Source: Marinomonas sp. UCMA 3892 (lineage in GTDB: Bacteria > Pseudomonadota > Gammaproteobacteria > Pseudomonadales > Marinomonadaceae). Taken from it: 64,000 nt of DNA. Location: the NCBI RefSeq assembly GCF_012726345.1, contig NZ_PTXN01000006.1, forward strand, positions 124,001 through 188,000, read 5' to 3'. Positions 54,892 through 64,000 of this stretch are shown here, one piece after another (position 1 is the first letter of the stretch; each line of letters begins with the position of its first letter). The position numbers were made by a program, and so were the translations under genes. Below the pieces are notes generated by a model. It was not told the origin of the DNA and did not search any database. It saw only the letters and a program-made list of their open reading frames with translations.

Positions 54892-55237
54892 GTTTCTTCC
54901 TCGCTAAATAGTCGTGACGACGACTCTCTGCAATCTTGATGTCTCTTGGTGGTGTTTTTTGAGTCTTCTTTTGAAAGCCGTGATTTAAAATAACCAAACT
55001 GTCGCCGTCAAAGAAACCTAATAAACGAAATATGTTGCTGCCGACTTGTACACGCACTTCCCAGATGTTATCGGTATTAACCAACTTTTTAAGGTAAGTG
55101 GACGGCACTGCATCAAGTTCTTCAACTAATTGGAGTACCCAAGCAACTTTCTGTGCTTGTTTACTAGAAAGCAAATCTAGAAATTCTGCTACTGGGGACT
55201 TGCCATCTTCCGTGATGTAAAAATTTATATTCCTCAT
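54884..55237 (-). CDS. HigB/RelE-type toxin (phage Gp49-like)
   Basis: A 117-residue protein with the family layout [47 protein letters not shown] and [14 protein letters not shown] with basic residues. It should be an mRNA interferase. The toxin gene comes first and the antitoxin second, as in the other pair at 4.5 kb. The two toxins are not closely alike. Confidence 0.9.
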   Translation of the reverse strand: MRNINFYITEDGKSPVAEFLDLLSSKQAQKVAWVLQLVEELDAVPSTYLKKLVNTDNIWEVRVQVGSNIFRLLGFFDGDSLVILNHGFQKKTQKTPPRDIKIAESRRHDYLARKKHE

Positions 55238-55245
55238 GCTTGAAT

Positions 55246-55297
55246 GTTAACACTAAAGTGAACTTTTTCAAGGGTGAATGTTTACTTTAGTGTTAAC
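55246..55297 (-). promoter_or_regulatory. Operator palindrome of the second toxin-antitoxin pair
   Basis: A 14-bp inverted repeat, gttaacactaaagt (55246-55259) and actttagtgttaac (55284-55297), 24 bp apart, stands directly upstream of the toxin gene. It is a likely autorepression site. Confidence 0.7.
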
Positions 55298-55623
55298 TTT
55301 ATGATGATTGAGAAAGTGGTAACTTTGACATTAAAACCACTAAAAACGCCTCATTAAGACACTGGAGGCGGTTGTCAGCGAAGATTGGATAAGTTTTGTA
55401 GGCCTGATGAGGGAGGTACGACCGTAATCAGGCGTGTAATGTTATTTAGCCTGCAATTGGTTGATTTATATTGGTTTTTGTAGATCGGACTTTAGTCCGT
55501 CAAAAGCCCGATAACACCAAACCAAAACTCTTTACGCACTAAAACATGACCTACAAGACCGACGGAATTCGTTTAGCGACAGCCGCACTGCTTAGCTTTT
55601 ACACTTTGAAATGTAAAAGCAAT
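55298..55623. other. Gene-free gap with hairpins before lldD 3' end
   Basis: No convincing coding frame was seen. Visible symmetry includes gcctgat...atcaggc (about 55403-55436), the perfect palindrome cggactttagtccg (about 55487-55500), and gcttttaca-ctttgaaa-tgtaaaagc (about 55596-55621), which may terminate lldD on the minus strand. Confidence 0.5.
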
Positions 55624-56772
55624 TTAAGACCTAAATCTCAGGTTCTCTTTCGTCAGTTGATCAATTGATGTTTTGCCCATGAGTTTCATGTCCCGCTCGA
55701 GTTCGGCTTTCATCAGTCCAAGTGCCCGTTCGACGCCAGGTTGTCCCGCGGCAGCGAGTGGATACAAGTACATACGGCCGATGCCAACGGCTTTAGCACC
55801 AAGGGATAAAGCTTTAAGTACATGAGTGCCGCGCTGTACACCGCTGTCGAAGATCACGTCTATTTCATCACCCACTTCATCGACGATTTCTGCGAGCTGA
55901 TCAAATGAGCTGCGGGAGCCGTCAAGTTGGCGACCACCATGGTTGGAAATGATTACGCCAGTGCAGCCAATTTCTACCGCTTTTCGAGCGTCTTTTCGGC
56001 TCATGATGCCTTTTAAGCAGAACTCTCCATCCCAGAATTTCACCATTTCCGCCACGTCATCCCAGTTCATCGATGGGTCGAGCATGTTGGTAAAATAGTC
56101 GCCAATTGAGGTCGCGCCAGAACCCATGTCGATGTGTTCCTCCAACTGAGGTAAACGGAACTTTTCGTGGGTCACGTAGTTAATGCCCCACATGGGTTTG
56201 AGAACAAATTGCAGCATGCCTTTTAGGTTTAATTTAAAAGGAATGGCGAATCCTGTGCGAAGGTCGCGTTCTCGGTTGCCGCCAGTAATGGAATCTACCG
56301 TCAGCATCATCACTTGTACGCCGGCGTCTTTGGCTCTTTGCATCATGGCACGATTTAGTTCACGGTCTTTATGGAAGTAAAACTGATAGACCTGCGGCGT
56401 GGTGGTTTGCTTGGCAATTTCTTCCATGCTGACGGTGCCAAGGGATGATACGCCAAACATGGTGCCGTATTTTTCGGCGGCATTGGCAACGGCTCTTTCG
56501 CCATCATGATGGAATAATCGCTGCAAAGCAGTCGGCGAACAGTAGATCGGCAAAGCGAGTTTTTGTCCCATGACGGTAACGGACAAATCTACGTCTTTTA
56601 CGCCAGTCAGGACGCTGGGCACTAGGTCACAAGTTTCAAATGCGGCCGTGTTACGGCGGTAAGTTGTCTCGTCATCAGCGCCACCATCTATGTAATTAAA
56701 TATAGGACCAGGCAGGCGCTTTTTGGCTAATGTGCGAAAGTCTTGGAAATTGTGGCAGTCTTTTAGACGCAT
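55624..56772 (-). CDS. lldD: FMN-dependent L-lactate dehydrogenase LldD (alpha-hydroxy-acid oxidase)
   Basis: A 382-residue TIM-barrel flavoenzyme. The active-site motif ISNHGGRQLDGSRSSFDQL holds the catalytic His and Arg. VYQFYFHKDRELNRAMMQRA and LTVDSITGGNRERDLRTGFA are also family-like. It oxidises L-lactate to pyruvate at the membrane, with other L-hydroxyacids possible. The neighbouring rhamnose pathway yields L-lactate, so this would finish it. It is divergent from a LysR regulator 134 bp away. Confidence 0.9.
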   Translation of the reverse strand: MRLKDCHNFQDFRTLAKKRLPGPIFNYIDGGADDETTYRRNTAAFETCDLVPSVLTGVKDVDLSVTVMGQKLALPIYCSPTALQRLFHHDGERAVANAAEKYGTMFGVSSLGTVSMEEIAKQTTTPQVYQFYFHKDRELNRAMMQRAKDAGVQVMMLTVDSITGGNRERDLRTGFAIPFKLNLKGMLQFVLKPMWGINYVTHEKFRLPQLEEHIDMGSGATSIGDYFTNMLDPSMNWDDVAEMVKFWDGEFCLKGIMSRKDARKAVEIGCTGVIISNHGGRQLDGSRSSFDQLAEIVDEVGDEIDVIFDSGVQRGTHVLKALSLGAKAVGIGRMYLYPLAAAGQPGVERALGLMKAELERDMKLMGKTSIDQLTKENLRFRS

Positions 56773-56906
56773 TTTTTACCTCGCTTTAGAAAAAGTTTTA
56801 AGGGTTCTGACTCCTTATGCTCACTATAGCTTTAGTTTTATTTGTGATAAATACGACATAAACTAATAAACTATTTCTAAAAACAACTTAATGGAAGGGT
56901 ATAAAG

Positions 56907-57827
56907 TTGAACGCTGCCGATTTAACTCTGTTTGTGAATCTCGCTGATACTGGTTCCTTTAATAAGGCGGCTCAGTTGGCTGGAATGTCAACTCCGGCAC
57001 TGAGTAAACGCATTAGTAAGCTTGAGCAAGACCTTGGTGTGCAATTGATCCATCGTACGACAAGAAGGCTGAGTCTGACGGAGGCAGGGGAGAGTTTATA
57101 TGTGCATGCGAAAAATATAGAAGGCCAAGTGAGCGATGCGATTGCCTCAGTGTCGGCATTTAGCCAAGGTCTGACCGGCACGATAAAAATGTCTGTACCG
57201 ACGATTTCAGGTGAATTGTTATTGGCTGAGGCAATAGCGGAGTTTTGTCAAAAATACCCTAATATTACCGTGGATATGCGCCTTGAAAATGATTTTGTAG
57301 ATTTGGTCGGCGAGGGGCTCGATCTGGCTATTCGTACTGGCAAGCTGGAAGATTCGAGCCTGATTGCTAAGCCTTTAATTCAATCAAATTGGGTGGTTTG
57401 CTGCTCGCCAAGTTATATCGAGCGTCATGGTGAGGTCACAAATTTAGAAGCGCTAAAAGATCATAATTGTTTGGCTTATACCTACCAAGCTCAAGGCTCG
57501 TTTGACTGGAGGTTTACCAAGCAAGGTGTCGGCAAAAAAACAGTGGAAGAAAGCGTGCGCATTAGTGGCAGCTTCGCTACCAATAACGCTCAAGCGTTAC
57601 GCAAAGCGGCTTTGGCTGGCTTCGGCATTGTTTATGTGCCGCGTTGCTGTGTGTATGAAGATTTGATAAAAGGGGCGCTGGTTGCAATCTTGCCCCAATA
57701 CAAACCACGTCAATTAGGGGTGTATGCTATTTATCCCTTTACTAAATATCTGCCAGAAAAACTAAGGTTATTGATAGAGCATATCAAACAAGCCTATCAG
57801 GAGAAGAAAGAGTATTTCAAGAATTAA
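56907..57827 (+). CDS. LysR-family regulator, probable controller of lldD
   Basis: A 306-residue regulator. The start is TTG, placed after GGAAGG, giving MNAADLTLFVNLADTGSFNK. The helix-turn-helix follows as KAAQLAGMSTPALSKRISKL. The effector domain is about 88-300. It is divergent from lldD, which it likely controls. Confidence 0.9.
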   Translation: MNAADLTLFVNLADTGSFNKAAQLAGMSTPALSKRISKLEQDLGVQLIHRTTRRLSLTEAGESLYVHAKNIEGQVSDAIASVSAFSQGLTGTIKMSVPTISGELLLAEAIAEFCQKYPNITVDMRLENDFVDLVGEGLDLAIRTGKLEDSSLIAKPLIQSNWVVCCSPSYIERHGEVTNLEALKDHNCLAYTYQAQGSFDWRFTKQGVGKKTVEESVRISGSFATNNAQALRKAALAGFGIVYVPRCCVYEDLIKGALVAILPQYKPRQLGVYAIYPFTKYLPEKLRLLIEHIKQAYQEKKEYFKN

Positions 57828-57906
57828 CGGGCAATGAAAGTTACTTTTCATTTATCTGATTTGTCCTTATTCTTAATTTTTTAGCGGTTTTATGATGGGA
57901 GCACTT

Positions 57907-58149
57907 ATGTCTGGTCAAGGTTCTGGTGGCAATGTGATTGCGGCACTATGTAATGTTTTTATTCCTGGATTAGGTCAACTGGTACAGGGGCGTATTTTTA
58001 TGGCGCTGTTCTTTTTTGTAACAGTCTTTGTGAGCTATGCACTAGGAGCAACGGTGATTTTGTTCTTTATGTGGTTAGTTGGAGGAATCTTACATCTTTG
58101 GTCTATTATCGATGCTGCTCGCTTTTCTCCACTTCGTTCGGTTCTATGA
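57907..58149 (+). CDS. Small membrane protein with PGLGQ motif
   Basis: An 80-residue protein with two hydrophobic segments. I chose the ATG after GGGAG. The start segment has NVFIPGLGQLVQGRIFMALF. The motif PGLGQ-x-x-x-G also occurs, as SPGFGHVYAG, in the N-terminal part of the signal peptidase encoded 45 bp downstream. This TM2-like pattern suggests a hairpin membrane module shared by both proteins. Function unknown. Confidence 0.7.
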   Translation: MSGQGSGGNVIAALCNVFIPGLGQLVQGRIFMALFFFVTVFVSYALGATVILFFMWLVGGILHLWSIIDAARFSPLRSVL

Positions 58150-58194
58150 TGATATGAAGGCTAGGTGAAAAAACGCTTAAAAAGAGGGTTGTTA

Positions 58195-59013
58195 ATGACT
58201 GAAAGGAAGCAGGGCGTGAAAAAGAGAAGCCCCATTTTGGCCTTGGTGTTATCGCTCATATCACCAGGGTTTGGACATGTATACGCAGGGGATTTTAAAA
58301 AAGGCTTGTGGCTGTTTTTTATACAAGTTGGCGGTCTTTTTGTATTAGGTAAGCTTGGTTGGCTTTCGACAGCTTATGGTATCTGGCTTTTTATTGTCTT
58401 TTTGCTGTGTCTTTATTCATACGCCATGTTTAGTGCAGTAAAGCTTGCTTTAGCCAGTAAAGTCTATGAATTGAAGTTTTATAACCGTTGGTATTGTTAT
58501 CTGGTTATATTGGCTCTGATCATAATCCTTGCTCAAACACTTATCTCGTCTCGTGGTGCTTTGTTGGGTTTTGAGTTGTATCAGATTCCTTCTTCCTCGA
58601 TGAGGCCGACTCTTGAGTCTGGTGATTATATTACCGTTGATACACAAGACCTATCCCTAAAAGTTGGTGATGTGGTGGTGTTTCGTTATCCCAATAATAA
58701 ACAAATTTTATATGCTAAGCGTGTGGTTGCTTTGGGAAGGGACAAAGTTGCTATCGAAAATGGTCAGGTGATTTTAAATGGTAAGCCAGAGTTGGCTGCT
58801 TCCGTTGACGAAAATTTTAGGCGTAATAAAGTGTCTACTTATATGGCTGAAACAATGGTTCCTGAAGGCCAAGTATTTGTATTGGGAGATTGGCGTGATA
58901 ACAGCAGTGATAGCCGTTATTGGGGGACTGTTGCCGAGTCTGATGTTATTGGCAAGGTGACCGATATTTGGTTTTCGAAAGACATTAGTCGTCTGGGGAT
59001 AGAAGTAAGGTAA
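58195..59013 (+). CDS. lepB: Signal peptidase I-family protein with extra N-terminal membrane domain
   Basis: A 272-residue protein. I chose the ATG after AGAGGG; a GTG at 58165 is an alternative. The N-terminal third has three or four TM helices with SPGFGHVYAGDFKKGLWLFF, unlike standard LepB. The peptidase part has Ser135 in IPSSSMRPTLESGDY, Lys175 in ILYAKRVVALGRDKV, and LGDWRDNSSDSRYWG. It should cleave signal peptides at the periplasmic face. The main housekeeping lepB usually lies with lepA, so this is probably an additional copy. Confidence 0.85.
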   Translation: MTERKQGVKKRSPILALVLSLISPGFGHVYAGDFKKGLWLFFIQVGGLFVLGKLGWLSTAYGIWLFIVFLLCLYSYAMFSAVKLALASKVYELKFYNRWYCYLVILALIIILAQTLISSRGALLGFELYQIPSSSMRPTLESGDYITVDTQDLSLKVGDVVVFRYPNNKQILYAKRVVALGRDKVAIENGQVILNGKPELAASVDENFRRNKVSTYMAETMVPEGQVFVLGDWRDNSSDSRYWGTVAESDVIGKVTDIWFSKDISRLGIEVR

Positions 59014-59116
59014 TAGGCTTTAAGATACAAATATAAACAATCGTAATTTGCCAAATTGTGCTTAACTGATACCAAGATAATTAGGGTGAAAATCTCACTA
59101 TTTAAGAAGGTATGTT

Positions 59117-61240
59117 ATGGCAAGTGTTTCTCTGAAAAATAAATTATTACTGATTAGTATCGGTTCAATTTTATTTATTTCTTTGTTATTCACATGGCAG
59201 ACTTATTCAAAGATCTCTTCATTGAGTGATAGTTTAAAGCAAGACGCCGTTATTGATCTCAAAGAATCTGCTATATCAAAGCTTGAGCTAAATACGCGTA
59301 TTGCTGGTGAGCAAATACAAGCTTATGTTGAAAAAAACCTTGATGTGACTCATGTTTTAGCTTCCCAGTTGTCAGAGAATTTGACGTTATCGCCGCCTTT
59401 GTCTAGAGAACAGATCTCCCGCCTAATAGAAGGTGCGAAGAAAAGCGCTCCCCATGCTAGTGTTTTATATACTTTTTTTGAACCTAACGCGTTTGATAAT
59501 AAGGATAGCGAATACGCAGGTAAAGATACCAATGTGAATGCTAAAGATGATGGCTCTTTTGCCGTGACAGTGGCATTAGATGAAAATGGAAAAGTCACTT
59601 ACTACCCAATTGAAACCTCACAAATTAAATATATCACTGATAAAGACGACTATGGCCAGCGTATTTCTGAGTGGTATTTATGCCCTCAAGAAACAAAAAA
59701 AGCCTGTATTGTTGAACCCTACTTGTTTGATTTGCCTAATGGTACTAAGGTGCTGATGACAAGCCTAGCTGTGCCTATTATTGAATCTGGCGTGTTTAAA
59801 GGTATTGTCGGTGCCGATCTTGATTTACCTGTTATGCAAGAATTTGCGGATGATTTGTCGAAGGGACTATATGATGGAAAAGGTTCAGTTTCGATTGTCA
59901 GTAAAAAAGGGTTGATTGTTGCTTCTACTAAATACACAGAGAGTTTAGGAAAGCCATTTAAAACCGCTGACTCTAAGAATGGTCAAGCCTTGTTAGATCT
60001 AGCGAGTAAAGGTGGTGTAATTGAACAAGATGGCCAGTTGATTATTGCTCAGCCTTTGACTCTTGGTAATACTAATACTCAGTGGAGCTTCTTGGTTAGC
60101 TTGCCTTTGTCAGTTGCCATGGCTAAGTTGGATGTCAAACTAGAATTAATGGAAAGCGTTAAACAAAGAGCGCTTATTGAACAGTTAATACTAGCAGTGA
60201 TTGTATCCATTGTGGCGACGTTATTAATGCTATTGATTGTCCGTTCTATTATTCGTCCACTGCAATTACTGAATGAACAAGTTGCTCAATTATCTGGTAA
60301 TGATGGTGATTTAACTCAAACACTTAACCTTAATGCTCATGCAGAATTAAATGAGCTAAGTGCAGGCTTCAACCTATTTTTACAGAAGCTCCGTGATATG
60401 GTGAATTCTTTAAAATCTATTGGAATGACTGTGCGTGAATCTTCAGGTAAGAATGTCAGTGCCAGCCATAGTTCATTGGAAGAAACAGCCCATCAAAAAG
60501 CAGAGCTTGCAAATGTGGTTATTTCTACCCAAGAAATGTCCAATACAGCTCATGAAGTGGCGAAAATTACAGCTGGTTTAGCGGATAAAATGAAGATGAT
60601 GAACAGTACGGTTCGTCAATCTCAAAGCAGCATCGTTACCTCAACGAATACAGTTCAAGAACTCAGCAGCAGTATGGAAAGTGCAAAAGATTCCATTGAC
60701 AAAGTATCTGCTCGCTCTAATGACATTAACCAGATTCTTGAAGTGATTCGCAGTGTTGCAGAGCAAACCAATTTATTGGCGCTTAACGCGGCAATTGAAG
60801 CTGCTCGCGCTGGAGAGCAAGGTCGTGGCTTTGCTGTAGTGGCAGATGAAGTACGTAGTCTTGCCTCTAAAACACAAAACTCTACGGAAGAAATTGATAG
60901 CTTAATCAGTAACCTACAGCAAGAAGTAAAAATTGCAGTAAGTAGTATTGCGAACAGTGGTGAAAAAGTCGCCTTATCTGTCAAATCAACAGAAGAAGTA
61001 AATAATAGTCTTGCTGCTGTGGTAAATGAAATAGAGCTCATTAACGATCATATTCAACAAGTGGCTGCTGCGGCTGAAGAGCAAAGCCAAGTGAGTGTGG
61101 ATATCACAGGTATGCTGAGAAAAATTGAAGACGCGGCTGAAATATTGGCACAGTTTGCCAATCAAACGAATGACAGTAGTGAACAAGTAACCCATCAATT
61201 AGATGAGTTAGATCGTCAATTAAGCAAACTGAAAAGTTAA
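59117..61240 (+). CDS. Methyl-accepting chemotaxis protein with Cache-type sensor
   Basis: A 707-residue chemoreceptor. A TM helix (about 8-28) is followed by a large periplasmic dCache-like sensor (about 40-340) with [13 protein letters not shown] and [19 protein letters not shown], a second TM (about 355-375), HAMP, and the signalling hairpin tip [20 protein letters not shown]. The ligand cannot be named. A GGTA weak ribosome-binding site precedes the ATG. Confidence 0.94.
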   Translation: MASVSLKNKLLLISIGSILFISLLFTWQTYSKISSLSDSLKQDAVIDLKESAISKLELNTRIAGEQIQAYVEKNLDVTHVLASQLSENLTLSPPLSREQISRLIEGAKKSAPHASVLYTFFEPNAFDNKDSEYAGKDTNVNAKDDGSFAVTVALDENGKVTYYPIETSQIKYITDKDDYGQRISEWYLCPQETKKACIVEPYLFDLPNGTKVLMTSLAVPIIESGVFKGIVGADLDLPVMQEFADDLSKGLYDGKGSVSIVSKKGLIVASTKYTESLGKPFKTADSKNGQALLDLASKGGVIEQDGQLIIAQPLTLGNTNTQWSFLVSLPLSVAMAKLDVKLELMESVKQRALIEQLILAVIVSIVATLLMLLIVRSIIRPLQLLNEQVAQLSGNDGDLTQTLNLNAHAELNELSAGFNLFLQKLRDMVNSLKSIGMTVRESSGKNVSASHSSLEETAHQKAELANVVISTQEMSNTAHEVAKITAGLADKMKMMNSTVRQSQSSIVTSTNTVQELSSSMESAKDSIDKVSARSNDINQILEVIRSVAEQTNLLALNAAIEAARAGEQGRGFAVVADEVRSLASKTQNSTEEIDSLISNLQQEVKIAVSSIANSGEKVALSVKSTEEVNNSLAAVVNEIELINDHIQQVAAAAEEQSQVSVDITGMLRKIEDAAEILAQFANQTNDSSEQVTHQLDELDRQLSKLKS

Positions 61241-61248
61241 CACTGGTT

Positions 61249-61282
61249 GAAAAATGGGTAGCAAAAGCTACCCATTTTTATT
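61249..61282. terminator. Bidirectional terminator after the chemoreceptor gene
   Basis: The stem aaaatgggtagc-aaaa-gctacccatttt with flanking runs overlaps the 3' end of the convergent dehydrogenase gene. Confidence 0.88.
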
Positions 61283-62251
61283 TAATAAATGCTTATTCGC
61301 GCAGTTTTTTGAAATGTCGCCGTTAAGTGCATTGATCAAGTTGTCTACAGCGCAAGTAATCATAGCAAGACGCGTCTCTGCTGTTGCAGAGCCAATGTGT
61401 GGGAACAAGACTGCATTGTCGAGTTTACAAAGCGGAGAGTCGCCCGATAGCGGTTCGACTTCAAACACATCTAAACCGGCAGCGCGAATAGTGCCATTGC
61501 TTAGGGCGTCGACAAGAGCCGCTTCGTCAATCACTTTGCCACGGGAACCATTGATGAAAATAGCGCTTTTCTTCATCATGGCGAATTCTTTTGCACCAAT
61601 TAATCGTTCGGTTTCTGGTGTTAACGGCGTCATCACACAGACGAAGTCTGACGTTTGAAGCAGTTCTTCCATCTCCATATAAGTAGCGCTTAAGGTTTGT
61701 TCCGCGTCCTGTTTACGGCTACGGTTGCTGTATTGAATCTTCATATCAAAACCAAAATGCCCACGCTTAGCAATCGCATAACCAATGCGACCCATACCAA
61801 TAATGCCAAGGGTTTTACCGTGCACATCGGTACCGTAAAGTGCTTCGCCTATGTTACTAGTCCAGCGACCTTCTCGCACCATGTTAGATAGCTCAACAGC
61901 ACGTCGAGCCGCACACATAATGAGCGTAAACATAGTATCTGCGGTGGTTTCGTTCAGTACACCAGGTGTGTGCATTAAAGGAATGCCACGCTCGGTGAGA
62001 TAATTTAAATCATATAGATCTGTGCCGACGGAAATCGTTGACGCGGCTTTTAGCTTAGGTGCAAGGCTCAATAGTTCTGAACTCATTTTAGTGCTGGTGC
62101 CAATTAAGCCTTCCGCGTCAGCAAGGGCCGCTATGAAGGCACCTTTGTTATCTTCATTGATACTATTAAAGAAGGTAACGTCATACTGCGCTTCAAGTCG
62201 TTGACGTTCTTCTACTGGAATGTCTCGGTACAAAATTACTTTTTTCTTCAT
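61268..62251 (-). CDS. 2-hydroxyacid dehydrogenase (2-ketogluconate reductase / GhrB-like)
   Basis: A 327-residue D-isomer-specific dehydrogenase. The NAD(P)-binding motif is TLGIIGMGRIGYAIAKRGHF, and the catalytic Arg, Glu and His are in INGSRGKVIDEAALV, VFEVEPLSG and LFPHIGSAT. The TkrA/GhrB group reduces 2-ketogluconate, glyoxylate or hydroxypyruvate. The adjacent PfkB kinase and TRAP permease favour a 2-keto sugar acid. Confidence 0.88.
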   Translation of the reverse strand: MKKKVILYRDIPVEERQRLEAQYDVTFFNSINEDNKGAFIAALADAEGLIGTSTKMSSELLSLAPKLKAASTISVGTDLYDLNYLTERGIPLMHTPGVLNETTADTMFTLIMCAARRAVELSNMVREGRWTSNIGEALYGTDVHGKTLGIIGMGRIGYAIAKRGHFGFDMKIQYSNRSRKQDAEQTLSATYMEMEELLQTSDFVCVMTPLTPETERLIGAKEFAMMKKSAIFINGSRGKVIDEAALVDALSNGTIRAAGLDVFEVEPLSGDSPLCKLDNAVLFPHIGSATAETRLAMITCAVDNLINALNGDISKNCANKHLLNKNG

Positions 62252-62294
62252 CCTACTATTCCTTTTTAGTTGCCTCTTTCTAGGTCGTTCTTCT

Positions 62295-63254
62295 CTAAAC
62301 TGTTTTCTCTAAATCATTGAGGTGCGCGCGAGTTGGCAAGCCTTCGCTATCGCCACGAACTTGAACTGTCAGAGAGCCTAGCAGGTTTCCACGACGAGCG
62401 GCTTGTTCTATTGTTTTACCATCTAGTAGAGCAGATATCACACCAACAGCAAAACTATCTCCCGCTCCAACTGTATCGACTACCTTGGCTACGGGGAAGC
62501 CAGCGACTGTGCCAGATTCACCATTATGGGTTTTAAAGTATGCGCCTTTGCTACCGAGTTTGACGATAACTGTTTTGACGCCACGCTGAAGATAAAAGTC
62601 GGCAATGACCTCTGGTTGATCACTATTAGCGAGGATTTTACCCTCTTCTATACCCGGTAAAACAATGTCGCTGGCAAAAGCAAATTCATTGATGGTTGCA
62701 ACCATGGTTGCTTGATCAGGCCAAAGGGTAGGGCGTAAGTTGGTGTCAAAAGAAACGCTGCAGCCTTGTTTTTTGGCGAGTTCTAACGCGTGTTTTGCTG
62801 CGTCTCGCATCGGTACCGATACCGCTGCGGCGACACCAGTTAGATGTAAATGCGTGCCTGCTTTGAGTAAGGTGTTGTCTATATCTGTAGGGCTTAATGT
62901 TGACGCCGCAGAGTTACGACGGAAGTACTCAACTTTTGGGTCGCTGCCATCGGTGACATTGGACTTCAGCATGAAACCAGTGGCGTGGTTGGCGCTTTCA
63001 GAAATCCAATCAGTACGAATGTTTTCTTTGCTTATTGCTTGGCGAATAAACTGCCCAAAGCTGTCTTGACCTACTTTACTAATATAGCTGGCTTCAAAAC
63101 CTAAACGCGCCATACCTATAGCGACGTTGACTTCCGCCCCAGCCAAAGAGCGATGGAACTCTTCAATGTCAGCAAGTTGGCCTGGCATTTTGGCTACAAA
63201 CATGGCCATGGCTTCACCAATAGTGACAAAAGAGTGTGTTTGCTTCGTTTCCAT
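62295..63254 (-). CDS. PfkB-family sugar acid kinase (KdgK/KguK-like)
   Basis: A 319-residue ribokinase-fold kinase. The first signature is HRSLAGAEVNVAIGMARLGF, and the second, with the catalytic Asp, is VVDTVGAGDSFAVGVISALL. Likely substrates are 2-keto-3-deoxygluconate or 2-ketogluconate; the sequence alone does not decide. It is 43 bp upstream of the dehydrogenase and follows the TRAP permease, so the three form one operon for sugar acid uptake and use. Confidence 0.88.
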   Translation of the reverse strand: METKQTHSFVTIGEAMAMFVAKMPGQLADIEEFHRSLAGAEVNVAIGMARLGFEASYISKVGQDSFGQFIRQAISKENIRTDWISESANHATGFMLKSNVTDGSDPKVEYFRRNSAASTLSPTDIDNTLLKAGTHLHLTGVAAAVSVPMRDAAKHALELAKKQGCSVSFDTNLRPTLWPDQATMVATINEFAFASDIVLPGIEEGKILANSDQPEVIADFYLQRGVKTVIVKLGSKGAYFKTHNGESGTVAGFPVAKVVDTVGAGDSFAVGVISALLDGKTIEQAARRGNLLGSLTVQVRGDSEGLPTRAHLNDLEKTV

Positions 63255-63281
63255 AATGGATAATTCCTTCTTGTTTTTCTC

Positions 63282-64000
63282 TTAGATCAGTAACATAAAT
63301 GGCATAAATATCACGGCAATCAGTACTAGCACTATGACTGCAATATATGGCATGACCGCTTTGAATGATTTGTCTATGGGCAGTTCGCCAATGGCACTTG
63401 CGATTAACAAACACAAACCATAAGGCGGTGTGATTAAGCCAATGGATAAGGTAATAATAACCACAATGCCAAGTTGAACAGGATCGACTCCTAATGTGAG
63501 AGCGACAGGATAAATAACCGGAACAAATAGCACCATGGCTGGGATGGCGTCCATAAAGGTGCCGACAAAGAGGAAGAAAGCCACAATAATGAATAGGAAC
63601 AAATATTCACTGCTGCCCAGTCCACTGAAGAATCCCGACACAATTGCATTTATTTGGTAATAACCAAGGAATTCTCCAAGTGCCGAAGCTGCTGCCAAAG
63701 CAAAGAGTGATAAGCAGCTAAGCTTTAGGGTTTCGGTGAAAATCTTTGGCAAATCTTTGAGGCTGATAGATTTGTAGTAATACGCACTAACGAGGTAAGC
63801 GTAAACCGCTGAAAACGCTGCAGCTTCTGTTGGCGTGAATACGCCAAAAACAATACCACCAATAATAATAAGAGGTGTGATCATCGCAGGAATGGCATCT
63901 TTGCTTAGAGCGATAAACTCCGCACGACTTATTTTCTCTGCTTTTGGCAAGTTGTCACGTTTGGCAATAATACTAATGACAAACATCATTCCAAGGCCGA
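63282..64000 (-). CDS. TRAP transporter large permease DctM, partial
   Basis: The C-terminal about 239 residues of a second DctM are visible, with the start beyond the window. Family features are PLIIIGGIVFGVFTPTEAAA, a segment GTFMDAIPAMVLFVPVIYPV, and the ending PPYGLCLLIASAIGELPIDKS. The frame stays open to the edge. It should carry the sugar acid handled by the kinase and dehydrogenase that follow. Confidence 0.93.
   Translation of the reverse strand, partial: GLGMMFVISIIAKRDNLPKAEKISRAEFIALSKDAIPAMITPLIIIGGIVFGVFTPTEAAAFSAVYAYLVSAYYYKSISLKDLPKIFTETLKLSCLSLFALAAASALGEFLGYYQINAIVSGFFSGLGSSEYLFLFIIVAFFLFVGTFMDAIPAMVLFVPVIYPVALTLGVDPVQLGIVVIITLSIGLITPPYGLCLLIASAIGELPIDKSFKAVMPYIAVIVLVLIAVIFMPFMLLI

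Overview
The window reads as a chromosomal segment of a marine gammaproteobacterium of the Marinomonas/Oceanospirillales type. This rests on the backbone neighbourhood (rppH-ptsP-lgt-thyA-folA, and recA-pncC-mutS-fdxA next to a CsrB/RsmZ-like RNA as in Pseudomonas), many chemotaxis and c-di-GMP proteins, TRAP transporters, and moderately AT-rich DNA. The species is inferred, not proven. I saw no rRNA, tRNA, CRISPR array or prophage.

1-9.9 kb: HAD hydrolase (partial), rppH, ptsP, a MITE-like repeat, lgt, a HigBA-type toxin-antitoxin pair plus an acetyltransferase lodged between lgt and an inverted thyA, then folA, yjbQ, a PAS-GGDEF protein with a degenerate active site, and rlmJ. 9.9-21.9 kb: ilvD, an EAL/HDOD protein, a GGA-rich small RNA with a GacA-like box, fdxA, mutS, pncC, SOS-controlled recA, an unknown membrane-anchored coiled-coil protein and a frameshifted chemoreceptor. 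22-26 kb: a sigma-54-type promoter and a hairpin-rich leader in front of cynS, a formate/nitrite transporter and a PP2C phosphatase-kinase fusion, which suggests a nitrogen-assimilation locus.

26-32 kb is a mixed accessory stretch: VOC protein, nucleotidyltransferase, monooxygenase-like protein, asparaginase, a decayed ycaQ, an Lrp regulator, a gate-domain membrane protein, a LysR regulator and a flavodoxin-fold oxidoreductase. 32.1-39.5 kb is a zinc-starvation cluster behind a near-perfect Zur box: COG0523 GTPase, folE2, gamma carbonic anhydrase, a GalB/PIG-L-like protein, thrS2 and pyrC2. It lies between two 124-bp imperfect direct repeats made of the pyrC2 end plus the dctM end, so the block has a history of duplication or recombination.

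39.5-57.8 kb is a rhamnose region. It holds dctPQM, a GH105 hydrolase, rhaI and a rhaD aldolase-dehydrogenase on the minus strand, and divergent rhaR-S-T-P-Q plus a mutarotase-kinase fusion. A second toxin-antitoxin pair follows, then lldD with its LysR regulator. Together these could import rhamnose-containing oligosaccharides and rhamnose and convert them through L-lactate to pyruvate. 57.9-64 kb: a small membrane protein, a signal peptidase I, an intact Cache-type chemoreceptor, and a sugar-acid set (2-hydroxyacid dehydrogenase, PfkB kinase, partial TRAP permease).
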